Positions 24,321-33,457 are shown, counted from the first letter of the stretch. The stretch: DNA of 64,000 bases from FEN-1191 sp964528845 (GCA_964528845.1 CAZGVE010000008.1:1-64000); one strand, 5' to 3'. Translations and numbers: made by a program. The notes: generated by a model not told the origin, from the letters alone.

Positions 24321-26795
24321 TCAGTAGCGGAAGATTGCGGTTGCGCCAAAGGTGCGCGGCCGCAGTCCCGCCGCCACGAAGATCGGCGAGGAAACCTGAT
24401 TGCCGAAATTGAGATCGCTGGCGTTCTGATCCAGTCCGGTCGAGTAGTGGCTGAGTTCGGTCACCGGCGTGGCGTCCAGCAGATTGTTGATGAACACCGA
24501 AAGGTCCCAGCCGCCGAAACTGCGGCCGCCGCGCAGATCGAGCTGGTTGGTCGACGGGTTGGGTCGCAGGTTCGGATCGTAGATGGCCGAATTCGGGTTC
24601 TGGTACAGGAATGGTCCACGATTGGAGCTGCGGAAGTCGTCGATCGCACGCACGTAATAGCCTGCGCCCTCGCCAAGTCGGAACTGGTACTCCAGGCTGG
24701 TATAGATCGTCCAGGGAGACTGGCCGAGAGTCTGTCCCGCCGCGACCACCTGCGTGCCGAAGCGCGCATCGCTCGGCGTCTGGTCCAGGATCACCGTGTC
24801 CTTGAACTTGGCATCGGTGTAGCCGATGCTCAGCGTACCGGTGAGCTGCGGGGTGATCCTGCCGTCGAGTTCCAGATCGAAGCCCTCGCTGCGCGCATTG
24901 CCGAGGTTGAACACGATCCCGTAGCCGCAATCGGGGAAGAAGTAGTACCACTGGATCGCGCGCCAGTCGATGTAATAGACGCTGGCATCCACCGACAAGC
25001 GGCCATTGGCGAAACGCCGCTTGTTACCGAGCTCATAACTCCAGGTGGTATCCGGACCATAGGACAGGGGTACGTCCGCGAGCCCGATGGCAGCCTCGTC
25101 GTTGCCGCAGGACGGCGGCACGTGACTGTTGCCCCCGCCCGGGCGGTAGCCCTTGGCAATCGATCCGTAATACAGCGTGTCCTCGTCCTGCTGGAATGAC
25201 AGCCCGAGCTTCGGCGTGACCGGATTGCCGGAGGCATTGCCGCCGCTCGAGGACAGGCCGTCATTGACCGGGCCGTCCTCGACGGAGACAAAATCGGCGA
25301 CCGTGTGTTCGACCCGCAGTCCCGCATTCAGGATCAGTCGCTTCGTGATCGACCAGTCCACCGAGCCGAACGCCGAGACCTGCAGATCGCGCGAATGCTC
25401 GAGCCCGGTGTATTCGTACAGGCCACGGAGCAGGCCGCTGCAGTCCGCGGTGCAGTTCTCGTCGTAATAGTAGCCCGCGAATCCTCCGGGCTGCTGCTGG
25501 TTCCACAGGTTGAGCAGCTGCGCATTGGGCGCGAGCTGCGAATCCGAGAGGCGGCTGTTCTGGAAGAACAGGCCGGCCACCCAGCGCAGTCGGGCGTTCG
25601 GGTCGCCGTTCTGCAGCCGCAGTTCCTGGGTGAAGACATTCTGCACCGTTGCCCCGACGAACGCGTCGGTGATCACCGCGCCGCCCGGCAGGGTCGGAAA
25701 GAAATTATTCTCGCCATTGGCACCCACCGCGCCCAGCGCCCCGGCGATGTCGTAGTTCGTGACGTCCGACACATTGGATTCGGAGCGATAGAAGTACGAG
25801 CTGATCGAGGTCAGCTGCACGACGCCCAGATCCGCTTCGATCTTCAGGCTGGGCACGGTGAAATGCTCCGTGCTCGGCTGTCGCAGCTGGTATCCGCTCA
25901 CGAATCGCCCGGAGGACGGATCGGAGAGTTGCTGCCAGTAGTCCGGCGTATCGTTCTGGTGCGAGCCCTGGTAGAGCAGCGAGGGCGTCAGCTTCAGGCC
26001 CTGAAAGGGTTGCCAGAGCAGTGCAATGCGGGCCCCACCTCCATCGCTCCAGTTGGCGTTGCTGACGTGCTCCCCGGTCTGCGATGCGATGCGGTCGACC
26101 CAGCCGCCGTCGTGTCTGCCGAATCCGCTGACGCGCACGCCAAGCACGCCGTCGATCAGCGGACCGCCGAATGCGCCGCCGAGCTCGTAGCTCAGTCCGC
26201 CACCCTGGGTCCCGGCGAGCTCCGCCTTCGCATAGGCGCTGTCCTTCGACAAGCTGGGCGCCGGCGTGATGAAGCGCACCACCCCGCCCTCGGCGCCGGC
26301 CCCGAACAGCGTTCCTTGCGGTCCGCGCAGCACCTCGACCCGCTCCAGGTCGAAGACTTCAGGGAACACGGTGCCGGCGAGGTTCACCGGATTGCTGCGC
26401 GCCTGGATCGGCGTGTCGTCGATGTACACGCCGGTCGTGCCGGCGCCGGTGTTCGAATCGATGCCGCGGATCGAAACGCGGTCGCCGACGCCATTGCTGC
26501 CCTGATCGCCCAGGCTCAGGCCGGGGGTCTGCGCGACGATGTCGCTGATGGTCTTGATGTCGCGCTGGTCCATGGCCTCCTGCGTATAGGCGCTGATGCT
26601 GATCGGGACCTTGCTCAGGGACTCCGTGCGCTTGGTCGCGGTGACCACCACTTCCTCGAGGCTGGACGTGACGGCTGCGGCGGCATCGGCATCGACCGGC
26701 GTGCCGGCGGACTCCTCGGCAATGGCAGTGTTGACGCTCAGAGCGGCGAGTACCAATGCAAGGTGCGCGGATGCGAGGGTTGTGCGTTGCTGCAT
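24321..26795 (-). CDS. TonB-dependent outer-membrane receptor
   Basis: 824 residues. Signal peptide ends near AIAEE. TonB box LEEVVVTATKR (about 45-55), plug (VPISISAYTQEAMDQRDIKTISD, DLERVEVLRGPQGTLFGAGAEGGVVRF), then a large barrel ending in a C-terminal aromatic strand (GATAIFRY). This is the general TonB receptor type common in sterol- and polymer-degrading gammaproteobacteria; the ligand cannot be told. There is no TonB-linked regulator beside it. The stop is 26 bases from the convergent cfa stop. GGGAGAG precedes the ATG. Confidence 0.92.
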   Translation of the reverse strand: MQQRTTLASAHLALVLAALSVNTAIAEESAGTPVDADAAAAVTSSLEEVVVTATKRTESLSKVPISISAYTQEAMDQRDIKTISDIVAQTPGLSLGDQGSNGVGDRVSIRGIDSNTGAGTTGVYIDDTPIQARSNPVNLAGTVFPEVFDLERVEVLRGPQGTLFGAGAEGGVVRFITPAPSLSKDSAYAKAELAGTQGGGLSYELGGAFGGPLIDGVLGVRVSGFGRHDGGWVDRIASQTGEHVSNANWSDGGGARIALLWQPFQGLKLTPSLLYQGSHQNDTPDYWQQLSDPSSGRFVSGYQLRQPSTEHFTVPSLKIEADLGVVQLTSISSYFYRSESNVSDVTNYDIAGALGAVGANGENNFFPTLPGGAVITDAFVGATVQNVFTQELRLQNGDPNARLRWVAGLFFQNSRLSDSQLAPNAQLLNLWNQQQPGGFAGYYYDENCTADCSGLLRGLYEYTGLEHSRDLQVSAFGSVDWSITKRLILNAGLRVEHTVADFVSVEDGPVNDGLSSSGGNASGNPVTPKLGLSFQQDEDTLYYGSIAKGYRPGGGNSHVPPSCGNDEAAIGLADVPLSYGPDTTWSYELGNKRRFANGRLSVDASVYYIDWRAIQWYYFFPDCGYGIVFNLGNARSEGFDLELDGRITPQLTGTLSIGYTDAKFKDTVILDQTPSDARFGTQVVAAGQTLGQSPWTIYTSLEYQFRLGEGAGYYVRAIDDFRSSNRGPFLYQNPNSAIYDPNLRPNPSTNQLDLRGGRSFGGWDLSVFINNLLDATPVTELSHYSTGLDQNASDLNFGNQVSSPIFVAAGLRPRTFGATAIFRY

Positions 26796-26828
26796 GAGTG
26801 GGCTCTCCCGTCTGTCCGTGCCGCGGCG

Positions 26829-27764
26829 TCAGCCGAGCGGGCGCACGTCGTGGAATTTCTGGTAGTCGAAGCGGTCGATTCCGTCCTCGCCGGTGGACAG
26901 AATATCGATGAAATCATGATTCCAGCGCAGGGCGGTGGCCGGATACTGGTGCCGCGCCATCAGTGTCTGGCCTGTCGTTTCGTCCGTGCCGCTGACGGTC
27001 AGCAGCAGCGTGGCACGCGCCGCACTCAGGGTCTGCTCGGTCTGCCCGTAGAGGGGGCTGGCCGCGTCGATCACATGCATCAGATTCCAGCCGAAGATGA
27101 AGATCGGATGCGCCTGGCGACGCAAGACCAGGTCGTGGATGCGGCGGATCTGGTAGCCCTCGGGCGTGCGCTCCTCGCGGATCAGGCGCAGCTGTGCCTG
27201 CGCTTCCATGACCACGTTCTGTCGCGCATTCGCGGCGCGCAGCATCAGGGTTGGAACACCGTCGAGCGGGCGGACTACCGCATGGCGGGCGAACAGGAAG
27301 CGCGCCGTCGGTCGCGAGAAGCGCGCGAAGATCATGCCGGTGGTCAGCGCCAGGGCCATCAGGCCGGTGAGGATCTCGCAGGAGGCCACGACGTGTCCGT
27401 AAACGGTGCACGGGTGCATGTCTCCGTAGCCGACGGTCGCGAGCGTCTCGACGCTGAAGAAGAACAGGCCCCAGTAGCCGGCGGGGTTCACGTTGGTCAC
27501 GTCGCCAGGCTGCAGCGCGTACAACGCTGCATACAGCAGGTTGAACAGCAGGAACAGCCCGGCCACGGCCGCCGCGAGCCTGGCGCCGCCGACCGTCATG
27601 CAGAAATGGTAGAGGTCCTGCCAGATCCGGCGCGGCAGGCCCTGCGTGATGATCGGACGGCCGGAGATAGTGAGGCGCCGGCCTGCGCGCGCGTCGGAGG
27701 TCACGCCGCCAGTGTAGCGTGGCAGACTGGCAGCGGGAGGCCCAGGGGCGGCACGGATACTCAT
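26829..27764 (-). CDS. KirBac-type inward-rectifier potassium channel
   Basis: About 311 residues from the ATG at 27764; a GTG at 27704 is an alternative and neither has a strong ribosome site. The family slide helix is GLPRRIWQDLYHF (about 42-54), followed by TM1, a pore helix and the selectivity filter TVGYGD (110-115), then TM2. The C-terminal cytoplasmic immunoglobulin-like domain carries FLFARHAVVRPLDGVPTLMLRAANAR and IFGWNLMHVIDAASPL, as in KirBac1.1/3.1. It forms tetrameric K+ channels in the inner membrane gated by lipids and pH. Divergent from the basic coiled-coil gene (51 bases between starts). Confidence 0.93.
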   Translation of the reverse strand: MSIRAAPGPPAASLPRYTGGVTSDARAGRRLTISGRPIITQGLPRRIWQDLYHFCMTVGGARLAAAVAGLFLLFNLLYAALYALQPGDVTNVNPAGYWGLFFFSVETLATVGYGDMHPCTVYGHVVASCEILTGLMALALTTGMIFARFSRPTARFLFARHAVVRPLDGVPTLMLRAANARQNVVMEAQAQLRLIREERTPEGYQIRRIHDLVLRRQAHPIFIFGWNLMHVIDAASPLYGQTEQTLSAARATLLLTVSGTDETTGQTLMARHQYPATALRWNHDFIDILSTGEDGIDRFDYQKFHDVRPLG

Positions 27765-27815
27765 CCGGACCGATTTGTCATACGCTTGAGCCCATTGCCG
27801 GGCCGGAGAACCAGA

Positions 27816-28313
27816 ATGAGCAGTGCCAGGAAGACGGCGGGGATCAGCGCGGCGCGCGCTGCAGTGACGCGCAGTGAGCAGCAGTTCAAGGTGCTGCGCG
27901 GCCGGCTGCGCACCAGCAAGGAGCGCGTCCGCACGCTGAAGGGCGAGTTGAAGGCCGCGAAAAAGGCCTCCAAGCAGGCGCGCCGCGAGGCCCGCGAGGC
28001 GGACGGGCGGCGCAAGAGCGCGCGGCTCGCGCTCCAGCGGGCGCAGGCGGCGGCCAGCGCACGGCGGCGCAAGCCCGTTCCTGCGGCCAGCGCGACCCCG
28101 GCTGCCCCGAAGCGCGCCCCGCGCGCGGTTACGGCGTCGCGCCGCCGGCGTGCCGCCCACGCCCCCGGCCCGGCTGCGACGGCCCGACGCCCGGCTGCCA
28201 CGAAGCGCAGGCGCGCCGCACCGCCCGTGACGCCCGCGGTGGCCCCGGCCGCCGAGACTGCCGTGCCCAGCGCTGATACCGCAAATCAGCCGCCAACGGC
28301 CCCGAAGGGCTGA
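27816..28313 (+). CDS. basic Ala/Arg/Lys-rich coiled-coil protein, H1-like tail
   Basis: 165 residues from the ATG at 27816 (GGAG nearby). Residues about 20-85 are a charged helical region (KVLRGRLRTSKERVRTLKG, ASKQARREAREADGRRKSAR) with coiled-coil spacing. The rest is a low-complexity Pro/Ala/Arg tail (SATPAAPKRAPRAV, TKRRRAAPPVTPAVAPAA) resembling histone H1-like bacterial proteins. No enzymatic motif. It could bind nucleic acid, but low-complexity GC-rich reading frames can mimic this composition and an open frame also exists on the opposite strand, so confidence is moderate. Confidence 0.55.
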   Translation: MSSARKTAGISAARAAVTRSEQQFKVLRGRLRTSKERVRTLKGELKAAKKASKQARREAREADGRRKSARLALQRAQAAASARRRKPVPAASATPAAPKRAPRAVTASRRRRAAHAPGPAATARRPAATKRRRAAPPVTPAVAPAAETAVPSADTANQPPTAPKG

Positions 28314-28328
28314 ACAGCGGCCGCGGTG

Positions 28329-28919
28329 TCAGTGCAGCACCGCGTGCAGGGCGGCGGCGAACACGGCCGGATCGGTCAGCGCGACGAAGGCAAGCCCCGC
28401 CAGCGCGCCATTGAAATGGGCATCGTGGTTGATGCGTCCGCGGGCCTGGCGCGATGCGTAAAAACTGAAACCGAGGTAGCCCAGAGCGAACCACGGTGCC
28501 GGTATGGGCAGCGGCCACGGCAGCACCAGAATCGACTGATGCGGGAAGTAAACGATCGCGGCGAACAGCACGGCCAGTATCGCCCCTGAGGCGCCGAGAG
28601 TGGCGTAGTCGGGGTCCCGCCGATGACGCACCCAGGTACCCGCCCCGCTTGCCAGCAGTCCCAGCGCATACAGGGCCGCGAAACGCGGGCCGCCGATCGC
28701 CCGCTCGAGCCGGAAGGCGAAGCACCAGTAGGTCAGAGCGTTGAACAGCAGATGCAGCAGATCGGCGTGTACGAAGCCGGAGCCGATCAGCGTCCAGTAC
28801 TCGCGTCGCGGCAGGAACCAGTAGGGTCTGAACAGGTTCCAGCGGATCAGCTGCGGTGCCCGCGTCAGCCCCGCCAGACTCAGCGTGACCGTCAGCAGCA
28901 GGATCGCTGCGGCGACCAT
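28329..28919 (-). CDS. rhomboid-family intramembrane serine protease
   Basis: 196 residues with about six transmembrane helices. The catalytic Ser lies in GASGAILAVLFA (about 104-115) and the catalytic His in INHDAHFNGALAG (about 160-172). The HLLFNALTYWCF segment matches the oxyanion Asn helix, and GSGFVHADLLH is the family L1/TM2 start. All key residues are present, so it should be active. It is the last gene of a long leftward run and starts five bases past the ABC permease stop. It could be a general rhomboid or act on GlyGly-CTERM proteins such as that at 6052-8670; the latter is only a suggestion. Confidence 0.9.
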   Translation of the reverse strand: MVAAAILLLTVTLSLAGLTRAPQLIRWNLFRPYWFLPRREYWTLIGSGFVHADLLHLLFNALTYWCFAFRLERAIGGPRFAALYALGLLASGAGTWVRHRRDPDYATLGASGAILAVLFAAIVYFPHQSILVLPWPLPIPAPWFALGYLGFSFYASRQARGRINHDAHFNGALAGLAFVALTDPAVFAAALHAVLH

Positions 28920-28923
28920 GCGT

Positions 28924-29727
28924 TCAGCCGGCACTCTCGGCGCTGTAGCGGGCGAGCAGCCCGGTGCGCACGGCGTAGCGGTGCACCGCCCGGAACGCCC
29001 AGGCAGCGAGTGCGACATCCAGCATGGCCAGCGCGACGCTCACGAACAGCTCGCTCCATGAGTAGCCGTGTCCTGCGACCAGCGAGCGCATGTTCTCGAA
29101 CACGTATGAGGGGGGCAGCAGGTGCCCGATCGCCCGCATCCAGGGTGGCAGCGTGCGCAGCGGATAGAACACCCCGACGAATGGGGAGAGCAGTGCCGGA
29201 ATCGGCCAGGCCAGCCATTCCGACGCCGGACCGAGCCGCATTACCATCGCCGCGGCGAGTACGCCGAGGGCGATTCCGAACAGGAACAGCACCAGCAGGC
29301 AAGGCACCAGCATGGCGCCGAGCGCCAGGAAGTGCAGGCCGAATACCGCCGTGGCAAGCACCAGCATCACGATCAGGCCGATCAGGCTGGTCGTGATCCC
29401 GGTGGATACCAGGCCCATCAGGTATTCGGAAATCAGCAGCGGTGTGGCGAAGATATTGATGAAGTTGCGTGACCAGACATCCTCGAGGAACGCCATGCTC
29501 ACGCCCTGCATCACGCGCGTGAAGAAATCCCAGAACAGCACCGCTCCGAGCAGGCTGCCTATGAAATTCACCTTGCCGCCGGACACGCTGTCCAGGTAGC
29601 GCGACATGAAGCCCCAGACGACGATGTCGATCGCGACCCAGGCCACCATGGGCAGGATGCGCGTCGGGCTGCTGCGCATCAGGTACAGCTGGCGCAACGC
29701 AATGCCCGCGATCGGACGCAGCTTCAC
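28924..29727 (-). CDS. ABC-2 type transporter permease
   Basis: 267 residues with six transmembrane helices. It is the membrane half of an exporter of the NodJ/DrrB class: ALRQLYLMRSSPTRILPMV at the N-terminus, LLISEYLMGLVSTGITTSLIGL and FLFGIALGVLAAAMVMRLGPASEWLAW in the middle, and SPFVGVFYPLRTLPPWMRAI (ABC-2 signature). It overlaps the ATPase gene by four bases, so the two form one exporter. Substrate unknown; such pairs export polysaccharides, drugs or lipids. Confidence 0.92.
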   Translation of the reverse strand: MKLRPIAGIALRQLYLMRSSPTRILPMVAWVAIDIVVWGFMSRYLDSVSGGKVNFIGSLLGAVLFWDFFTRVMQGVSMAFLEDVWSRNFINIFATPLLISEYLMGLVSTGITTSLIGLIVMLVLATAVFGLHFLALGAMLVPCLLVLFLFGIALGVLAAAMVMRLGPASEWLAWPIPALLSPFVGVFYPLRTLPPWMRAIGHLLPPSYVFENMRSLVAGHGYSWSELFVSVALAMLDVALAAWAFRAVHRYAVRTGLLARYSAESAG

Positions 29728-30539
29728 GCGTGCACCGTGCCAGGCGCGCTCGTCGGCCCATCGCTGGTCGTGCTGCCGGCCAGGGGCTCGCGCGCCAGCC
29801 GGATGAACAGCTCCTCGAGCGTGGCCGCACCGTGTTCTGCGGGCAGGCTCTTCGGATTGCCCTCGAGCAGGATCCTGCCGTGCGAGACGAACAGCACGCG
29901 ATGGCAGGTCTCCTCGACCTCGTACATGTTGTGCGAGGTCCAGAGGATCCCGCAGCCGCGCTCGCGGGCCATCGCGCGGATCCGGCCGCGGATCAGGTCG
30001 GCCGCCGACGGATCCAGCGACGCGGTCGGCTCGTCCAGCAGCAGCAGATGCGGCTGGTTCAGGACCGCCTTGGCGAGTGCCAGACGCGTCTGCTCGCCCG
30101 AGGAGAGCAGACCGGTGCGGGTACCGGCCAGACGCTCCAGATCGTACTCGGCGAGCAGGGCTGCAATCCGGGCCGAGAGGCGCGGTACGTCATAGATCAG
30201 CCCGAAGAAGCGCAGGTTCTGGAACACCGTGAGGTTCCCGGGCAGAGGCGCGTAGACGGCAGCAAAATTGGTGTGCGCGAGCGCTTGAGAGCGGTGCCGG
30301 GCGAGGTCAATCCCCTCGATCGCCACTGCGCCCGAGCTCGGCTCCAATACGCCCAGGATCATGTTGATCGTCGTGGTCTTGCCCGCGCCATTCGGTCCGA
30401 GCAAGCCCACGATCTCGCCCGCGTGAACATTGAAGGAGACGCCGTCGACCGCGACCACGCCGCCGTAGCGCTTGCACAGGTTCGTGACGCGCAGCGGCAT
30501 CGCGGACGGCGCGCCGGCGCCGGGCGGGGAGGGAGGCAT
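29724..30539 (-). CDS. ABC transporter ATP-binding protein
   Basis: 271 residues (start could also be the ATG at 30500). Walker A GPNGAGKTT (about 50-58), Q-loop region AAVYAPLPGN, signature LSSGEQTRLALAKA, Walker B LLLLDEPTASLDP, and H-loop LWTSHNMYEVEE. It pairs with the ABC-2 permease overlapping its 3' end. Upstream (35 bases) lies the SYLF gene on the same strand. Confidence 0.94.
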   Translation of the reverse strand: MPPSPPGAGAPSAMPLRVTNLCKRYGGVVAVDGVSFNVHAGEIVGLLGPNGAGKTTTINMILGVLEPSSGAVAIEGIDLARHRSQALAHTNFAAVYAPLPGNLTVFQNLRFFGLIYDVPRLSARIAALLAEYDLERLAGTRTGLLSSGEQTRLALAKAVLNQPHLLLLDEPTASLDPSAADLIRGRIRAMARERGCGILWTSHNMYEVEETCHRVLFVSHGRILLEGNPKSLPAEHGAATLEELFIRLAREPLAGSTTSDGPTSAPGTVHA

Positions 30540-30574
30540 GGGCGGTGGCTTCGCAGCTCAACTGCAAGCGACGA

Positions 30575-31450
30575 TCACCGAGGTTCCCGGCCCGGCTGCG
30601 CGTCTTCCAGTGGGAAGCTGTGGGTGCCAGCGGGCGCCGCCGGGGCGACATTCGCTGGCGCGGGCACGGTCGGTGGTGCTGCAGCCGGGGCGGTCGGCGG
30701 TGCCGCGCCGGCGGTCGGCTCAGGCGGAGCGGTGCCGGGCGGATAGGCGCTCTGCGCGATCGCGGCCAGGAAGCGGCGCGCGGACTCCGACGTGGTGGTG
30801 ACCTTGCCGGTAGTGATGGTCTCGGTGGTAACGCCGGGGTCAGAATAGTAAACGCGATTGGCGGAGCGGTCGAAGGCGAGCACGGTACCGTCGAGGGCGA
30901 CACCCGCGAACAGGCCGCGCGAGCGCGAGTACGAATAGATTTCCGCATTCACGCCAGCCGCCGCCTCACCCTGTCGACCTAAGGGTCCGGCCGCCACCGA
31001 AGCGTCGGCGCCGAGCGTGAACTTGCCGCGGGCAAAGTTCTCGATGCTGCGCTGGGTCACGAACACGAGCACGACGTCGGTCGAGGTCGCACCCACCTGC
31101 CAGCCGAAGCTGCCGCCGGCGAGCGTGATGAAGATCGGATTGCTGAAGCGGCCGCCGGCGTCGCGCACCGTGAGTACGCCGCTACCGTAGCGGCCACCGA
31201 ACATCAGCGCGCCCTTGATCACTTCAGGTATGACCGCGATGCCGTAGGCGCGCTGCATGAGCCAGTCGGGCACGTTCTGGTCCGGCGCCGCGCGCAGCTC
31301 CTCGAGCACTTCGCGCGCCGTGATCAGTCGGGCGTCCTCGCGCGTCTGCTCGCGCGTCTGTGCGGAGGCGCACGGAACCAGGGTCGCCGGTGCAATCAGC
31401 AGGCACGCCAGTGCGCACAGCAGCGCACGGCTCAAGGGCAGTCGGGTCAT
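30575..31450 (-). CDS. SYLF (Ysc84-type) lipid-binding domain protein
   Basis: 291 residues: Sec signal peptide (to about 30), then a SYLF domain (about 45-235) with AYGIAVIPEVIKGALMFGGRYGSGVLTVRD, GGSFGWQVGATSTDVVLVF, GADASVAAGPLGRQG and YSYSRSRGLFAGVALDGTVL. A Pro/Ala-rich tail follows. SYLF domains bind phosphoinositides in eukaryotes, and bacterial exported homologues are of unknown function, possibly lipid-binding in the periplasm. It sits 45 bases after the DUF3570 stop, in the leftward run. Confidence 0.9.
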   Translation of the reverse strand: MTRLPLSRALLCALACLLIAPATLVPCASAQTREQTREDARLITAREVLEELRAAPDQNVPDWLMQRAYGIAVIPEVIKGALMFGGRYGSGVLTVRDAGGRFSNPIFITLAGGSFGWQVGATSTDVVLVFVTQRSIENFARGKFTLGADASVAAGPLGRQGEAAAGVNAEIYSYSRSRGLFAGVALDGTVLAFDRSANRVYYSDPGVTTETITTGKVTTTSESARRFLAAIAQSAYPPGTAPPEPTAGAAPPTAPAAAPPTVPAPANVAPAAPAGTHSFPLEDAQPGREPR

Positions 31451-31495
31451 CGTTCACCTCCAAAGCCGGTTCGACTTCAGCAGGCGAATGATCGT

Positions 31496-32656
31496 TCAGT
31501 ACCAGAGGGAAATAAAGGCCTGCGTGATGTTGGCGTCGTAGCCGTAGAGCGGCACGCCCAGCGGGGAGCCGCCGGTGCGGCCGTAATTGCGGAAATCGTC
31601 GTAGCTGATGTTCATGCGATCGTAGCTGAAGTTGATGGTTCCCTTCTCGATCCAGTGCGGCCACGCCGGATGGAACTGCCAGGTCGCCTGCGCGCCGATC
31701 GTGAGGTCGTGGTACTGCGCCAGCTCCTTGTCGCGCGCCATGAAATTCTGCGAGTCCTGGTACGGGAACAGGTCACTGTAGAAGTTCGCCGCGCGCTGCC
31801 GGTAGTAGCGGGCGCTGATATCGAAGGTCCAGTTCGTGAACAGCGGCTGCGTGTACCCGATCCCAAAGGTGTGCGCGAGGATGCCCCAGGTGTCCTTGTA
31901 GAAGCGGTAGTTCCCGTCGAGTGCGGCATGCCAGGGCAGGTAGTACTTGAGCTGCACCGAAGCCGCGTTGCCGGTGCGGGTATCGGGGTACACCTCGGCC
32001 TCGGCCTGCACCGATCCGTCCGCCGCGCGGTAACGCGCGGAGCGGTACGGGCTCTGCAGGTAGCCGTCGTTCTGACTGGTCTCGAAGTTCAGGCTGAGCA
32101 GCCAGTTGCGCGTGAGGATCTGCGACAGGCTGACCTGCCAGTTGCGGCGGTCGGCATCGCCCTTGAAATCGAAGGTATTCACGGTGGAGGAATGGATGTG
32201 CTCGAACACCTTGTCCCAGCCGCGCGTGCCGCCGAAGGAGATCGTGGTCAGGTCGCCGAACATGCTCTCGCTGACCGAGAAGAATGCGGTCTTGGCGTGG
32301 TAGTCCGGCTCGTCGCTCGCGATGTAACCGGCACTGTAGGTCGTCTTGCCGTTCAGGTAGTCCGCGCTCAGGCTCTTCTGCGTGCGCTTCTCCTTATAAG
32401 GGCTCGCGGTCGAGAGCACGTCGACCGAGGCACTCGAGATCATGTCGACGTAGTAATTCGCCGACAGCGATACCGAATCCCCGATCTTCTTGCGCACCAG
32501 CACCGAGGGTCCCTGGACCTCGACGCCACCGCCCTGCCAGCGATGCCAGAGCACGTCGGCCCGGTCGTCTGGCAGCACATCGGCGCGCGTCACCGCGGTC
32601 AGCGCGAACGCAGTCGCCGCCAGCCAGCGCGCCCCGATGCCGCCTCGTATGCCCAT
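31496..32656 (-). CDS. DUF3570 outer-membrane beta-barrel protein
   Basis: 386 residues, with a signal peptide to about residue 25. The rest is beta-rich with many alternating aromatic residues: VLVRKKIGDSVSLSANYYVDMI, YSAGYIASDEPDY, SFGGTRGWDKVF, LSQILTRNWLLSLNFE, and a C-terminal ITQAFISLWY ending in an aromatic residue as for BAM substrates. The pattern matches DUF3570, which occurs with DUF4266 and TlpA-like thioredoxins, often beside flavin-transfer (ApbE) genes. It abuts DUF4266 (no bases between), so the two are translationally linked. Function unknown; possibly a channel for redox or metal traffic. Confidence 0.88.
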   Translation of the reverse strand: MGIRGGIGARWLAATAFALTAVTRADVLPDDRADVLWHRWQGGGVEVQGPSVLVRKKIGDSVSLSANYYVDMISSASVDVLSTASPYKEKRTQKSLSADYLNGKTTYSAGYIASDEPDYHAKTAFFSVSESMFGDLTTISFGGTRGWDKVFEHIHSSTVNTFDFKGDADRRNWQVSLSQILTRNWLLSLNFETSQNDGYLQSPYRSARYRAADGSVQAEAEVYPDTRTGNAASVQLKYYLPWHAALDGNYRFYKDTWGILAHTFGIGYTQPLFTNWTFDISARYYRQRAANFYSDLFPYQDSQNFMARDKELAQYHDLTIGAQATWQFHPAWPHWIEKGTINFSYDRMNISYDDFRNYGRTGGSPLGVPLYGYDANITQAFISLWY

Positions 32657-32917
32657 CTAGTTGCAGCCGCACCCGCCGCCGACGCCGCCCGTGGCGCCGC
32701 GGGCACCCTCGCGCACTTCGAAGGCATGATCCAGATAGGTGCTCGATACCGGGTTCGGCGTGAAGGACATGATCGGATCGGCCAGATGTTCGCGCTCGTA
32801 GGGCTTCACCCACGGCTGGATCGGGCCGCAGCCGACGAGCAGCATCATTCCTGCGCTCAAGGCCAGCAGGGTTGCGAGGCGTCGTCGTCCCGCGGTCCGG
32901 TATGCAGGCGCGCTCAT
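32657..32917 (-). CDS. DUF4266 small lipoprotein
   Basis: 86 residues. Lipobox near residue 30 (MMLLVGC), then VKPYEREHLADPIMSF, and a C-terminal Gly-rich tail GGVGGGCGCN typical of DUF4266. The paired Cys near the C-terminus may bind metal or form a thioether bond. It lies two bases after the TlpA stop and directly before DUF3570; this trio is conserved in many Proteobacteria. Function unknown. Confidence 0.87.
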   Translation of the reverse strand: MSAPAYRTAGRRRLATLLALSAGMMLLVGCGPIQPWVKPYEREHLADPIMSFTPNPVSSTYLDHAFEVREGARGATGGVGGGCGCN

Positions 32918-32919
32918 GC

Positions 32920-33441
32920 CTATTCCCGCATCAGCGTGCGGATCTGGTCGAGGTACTCGCCTTCCTCGCCAGGCTTGTAGCCGTGGTGCACGTAGCGCAC
33001 GTTGCCCTTGCGGTCGAGGATCACGGTGCTAGGCATGCCGGTGACCTCATACAGCGTGCTGACCTTGCTGGCCGTGTCGAACAGGATCGGAAAGCTCACC
33101 GGCGTGGATTTCAGGAACCCCAGCGCGTCCCCCGACTTGGGCTCGACGTTGACGCCCAGCAGCGTGAAGCCCGCCGGCTTGTACTTGCGATACAGCTGCT
33201 CGAGCACCGGCATTTCCTGGCGGCAGGGGCCGCACCAGCTCGCCCAGAAATTGATCAGTACCACCTGCCCCTTCAGATCGCTCAAGGCAAGCGGTCCGCT
33301 GCCGGAACTCGGCAGCTGGAATCCGGGTGCGGGGGCGCCGGGGGCGATGCCCGGCGCCGCGAGGGCAGCCGGTACCAGCAGTGCGGCGCCCGCGCTTGCG
33401 ATCAGCGCCAGGGTCAGGGTGCGGACAGGATGACGGGTCAT
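32920..33441 (-). CDS. TlpA-like periplasmic thioredoxin
   Basis: 173 residues: signal peptide (to about 28), then a TlpA/ResA-type thioredoxin fold with the active site WCGPCRQEMP, and LLGVNVEPKSGDALGFL and GMPSTVILDRKGNVRYVHHGY (cis-Pro). It should reduce disulfides in the periplasm, for example apocytochrome CxxCH cysteines or the Cys of DUF4266. Its presence between an outer-membrane barrel gene and DUF4266/DUF3570, next to c-heme lipoproteins, suggests service to this cluster. Confidence 0.92.
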   Translation of the reverse strand: MTRHPVRTLTLALIASAGAALLVPAALAAPGIAPGAPAPGFQLPSSGSGPLALSDLKGQVVLINFWASWCGPCRQEMPVLEQLYRKYKPAGFTLLGVNVEPKSGDALGFLKSTPVSFPILFDTASKVSTLYEVTGMPSTVILDRKGNVRYVHHGYKPGEEGEYLDQIRTLMRE

Positions 33442-33457
33442 GGCTTGAGTGTCTCCA

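Noticed and set aside
27761..28201. Open reading frame on the minus strand overlapping the basic coiled-coil gene
   Set aside because: Low-complexity mirror of the plus-strand frame. The plus-strand frame has coiled-coil spacing and a plausible start, and the minus one has neither domain nor ribosome site.
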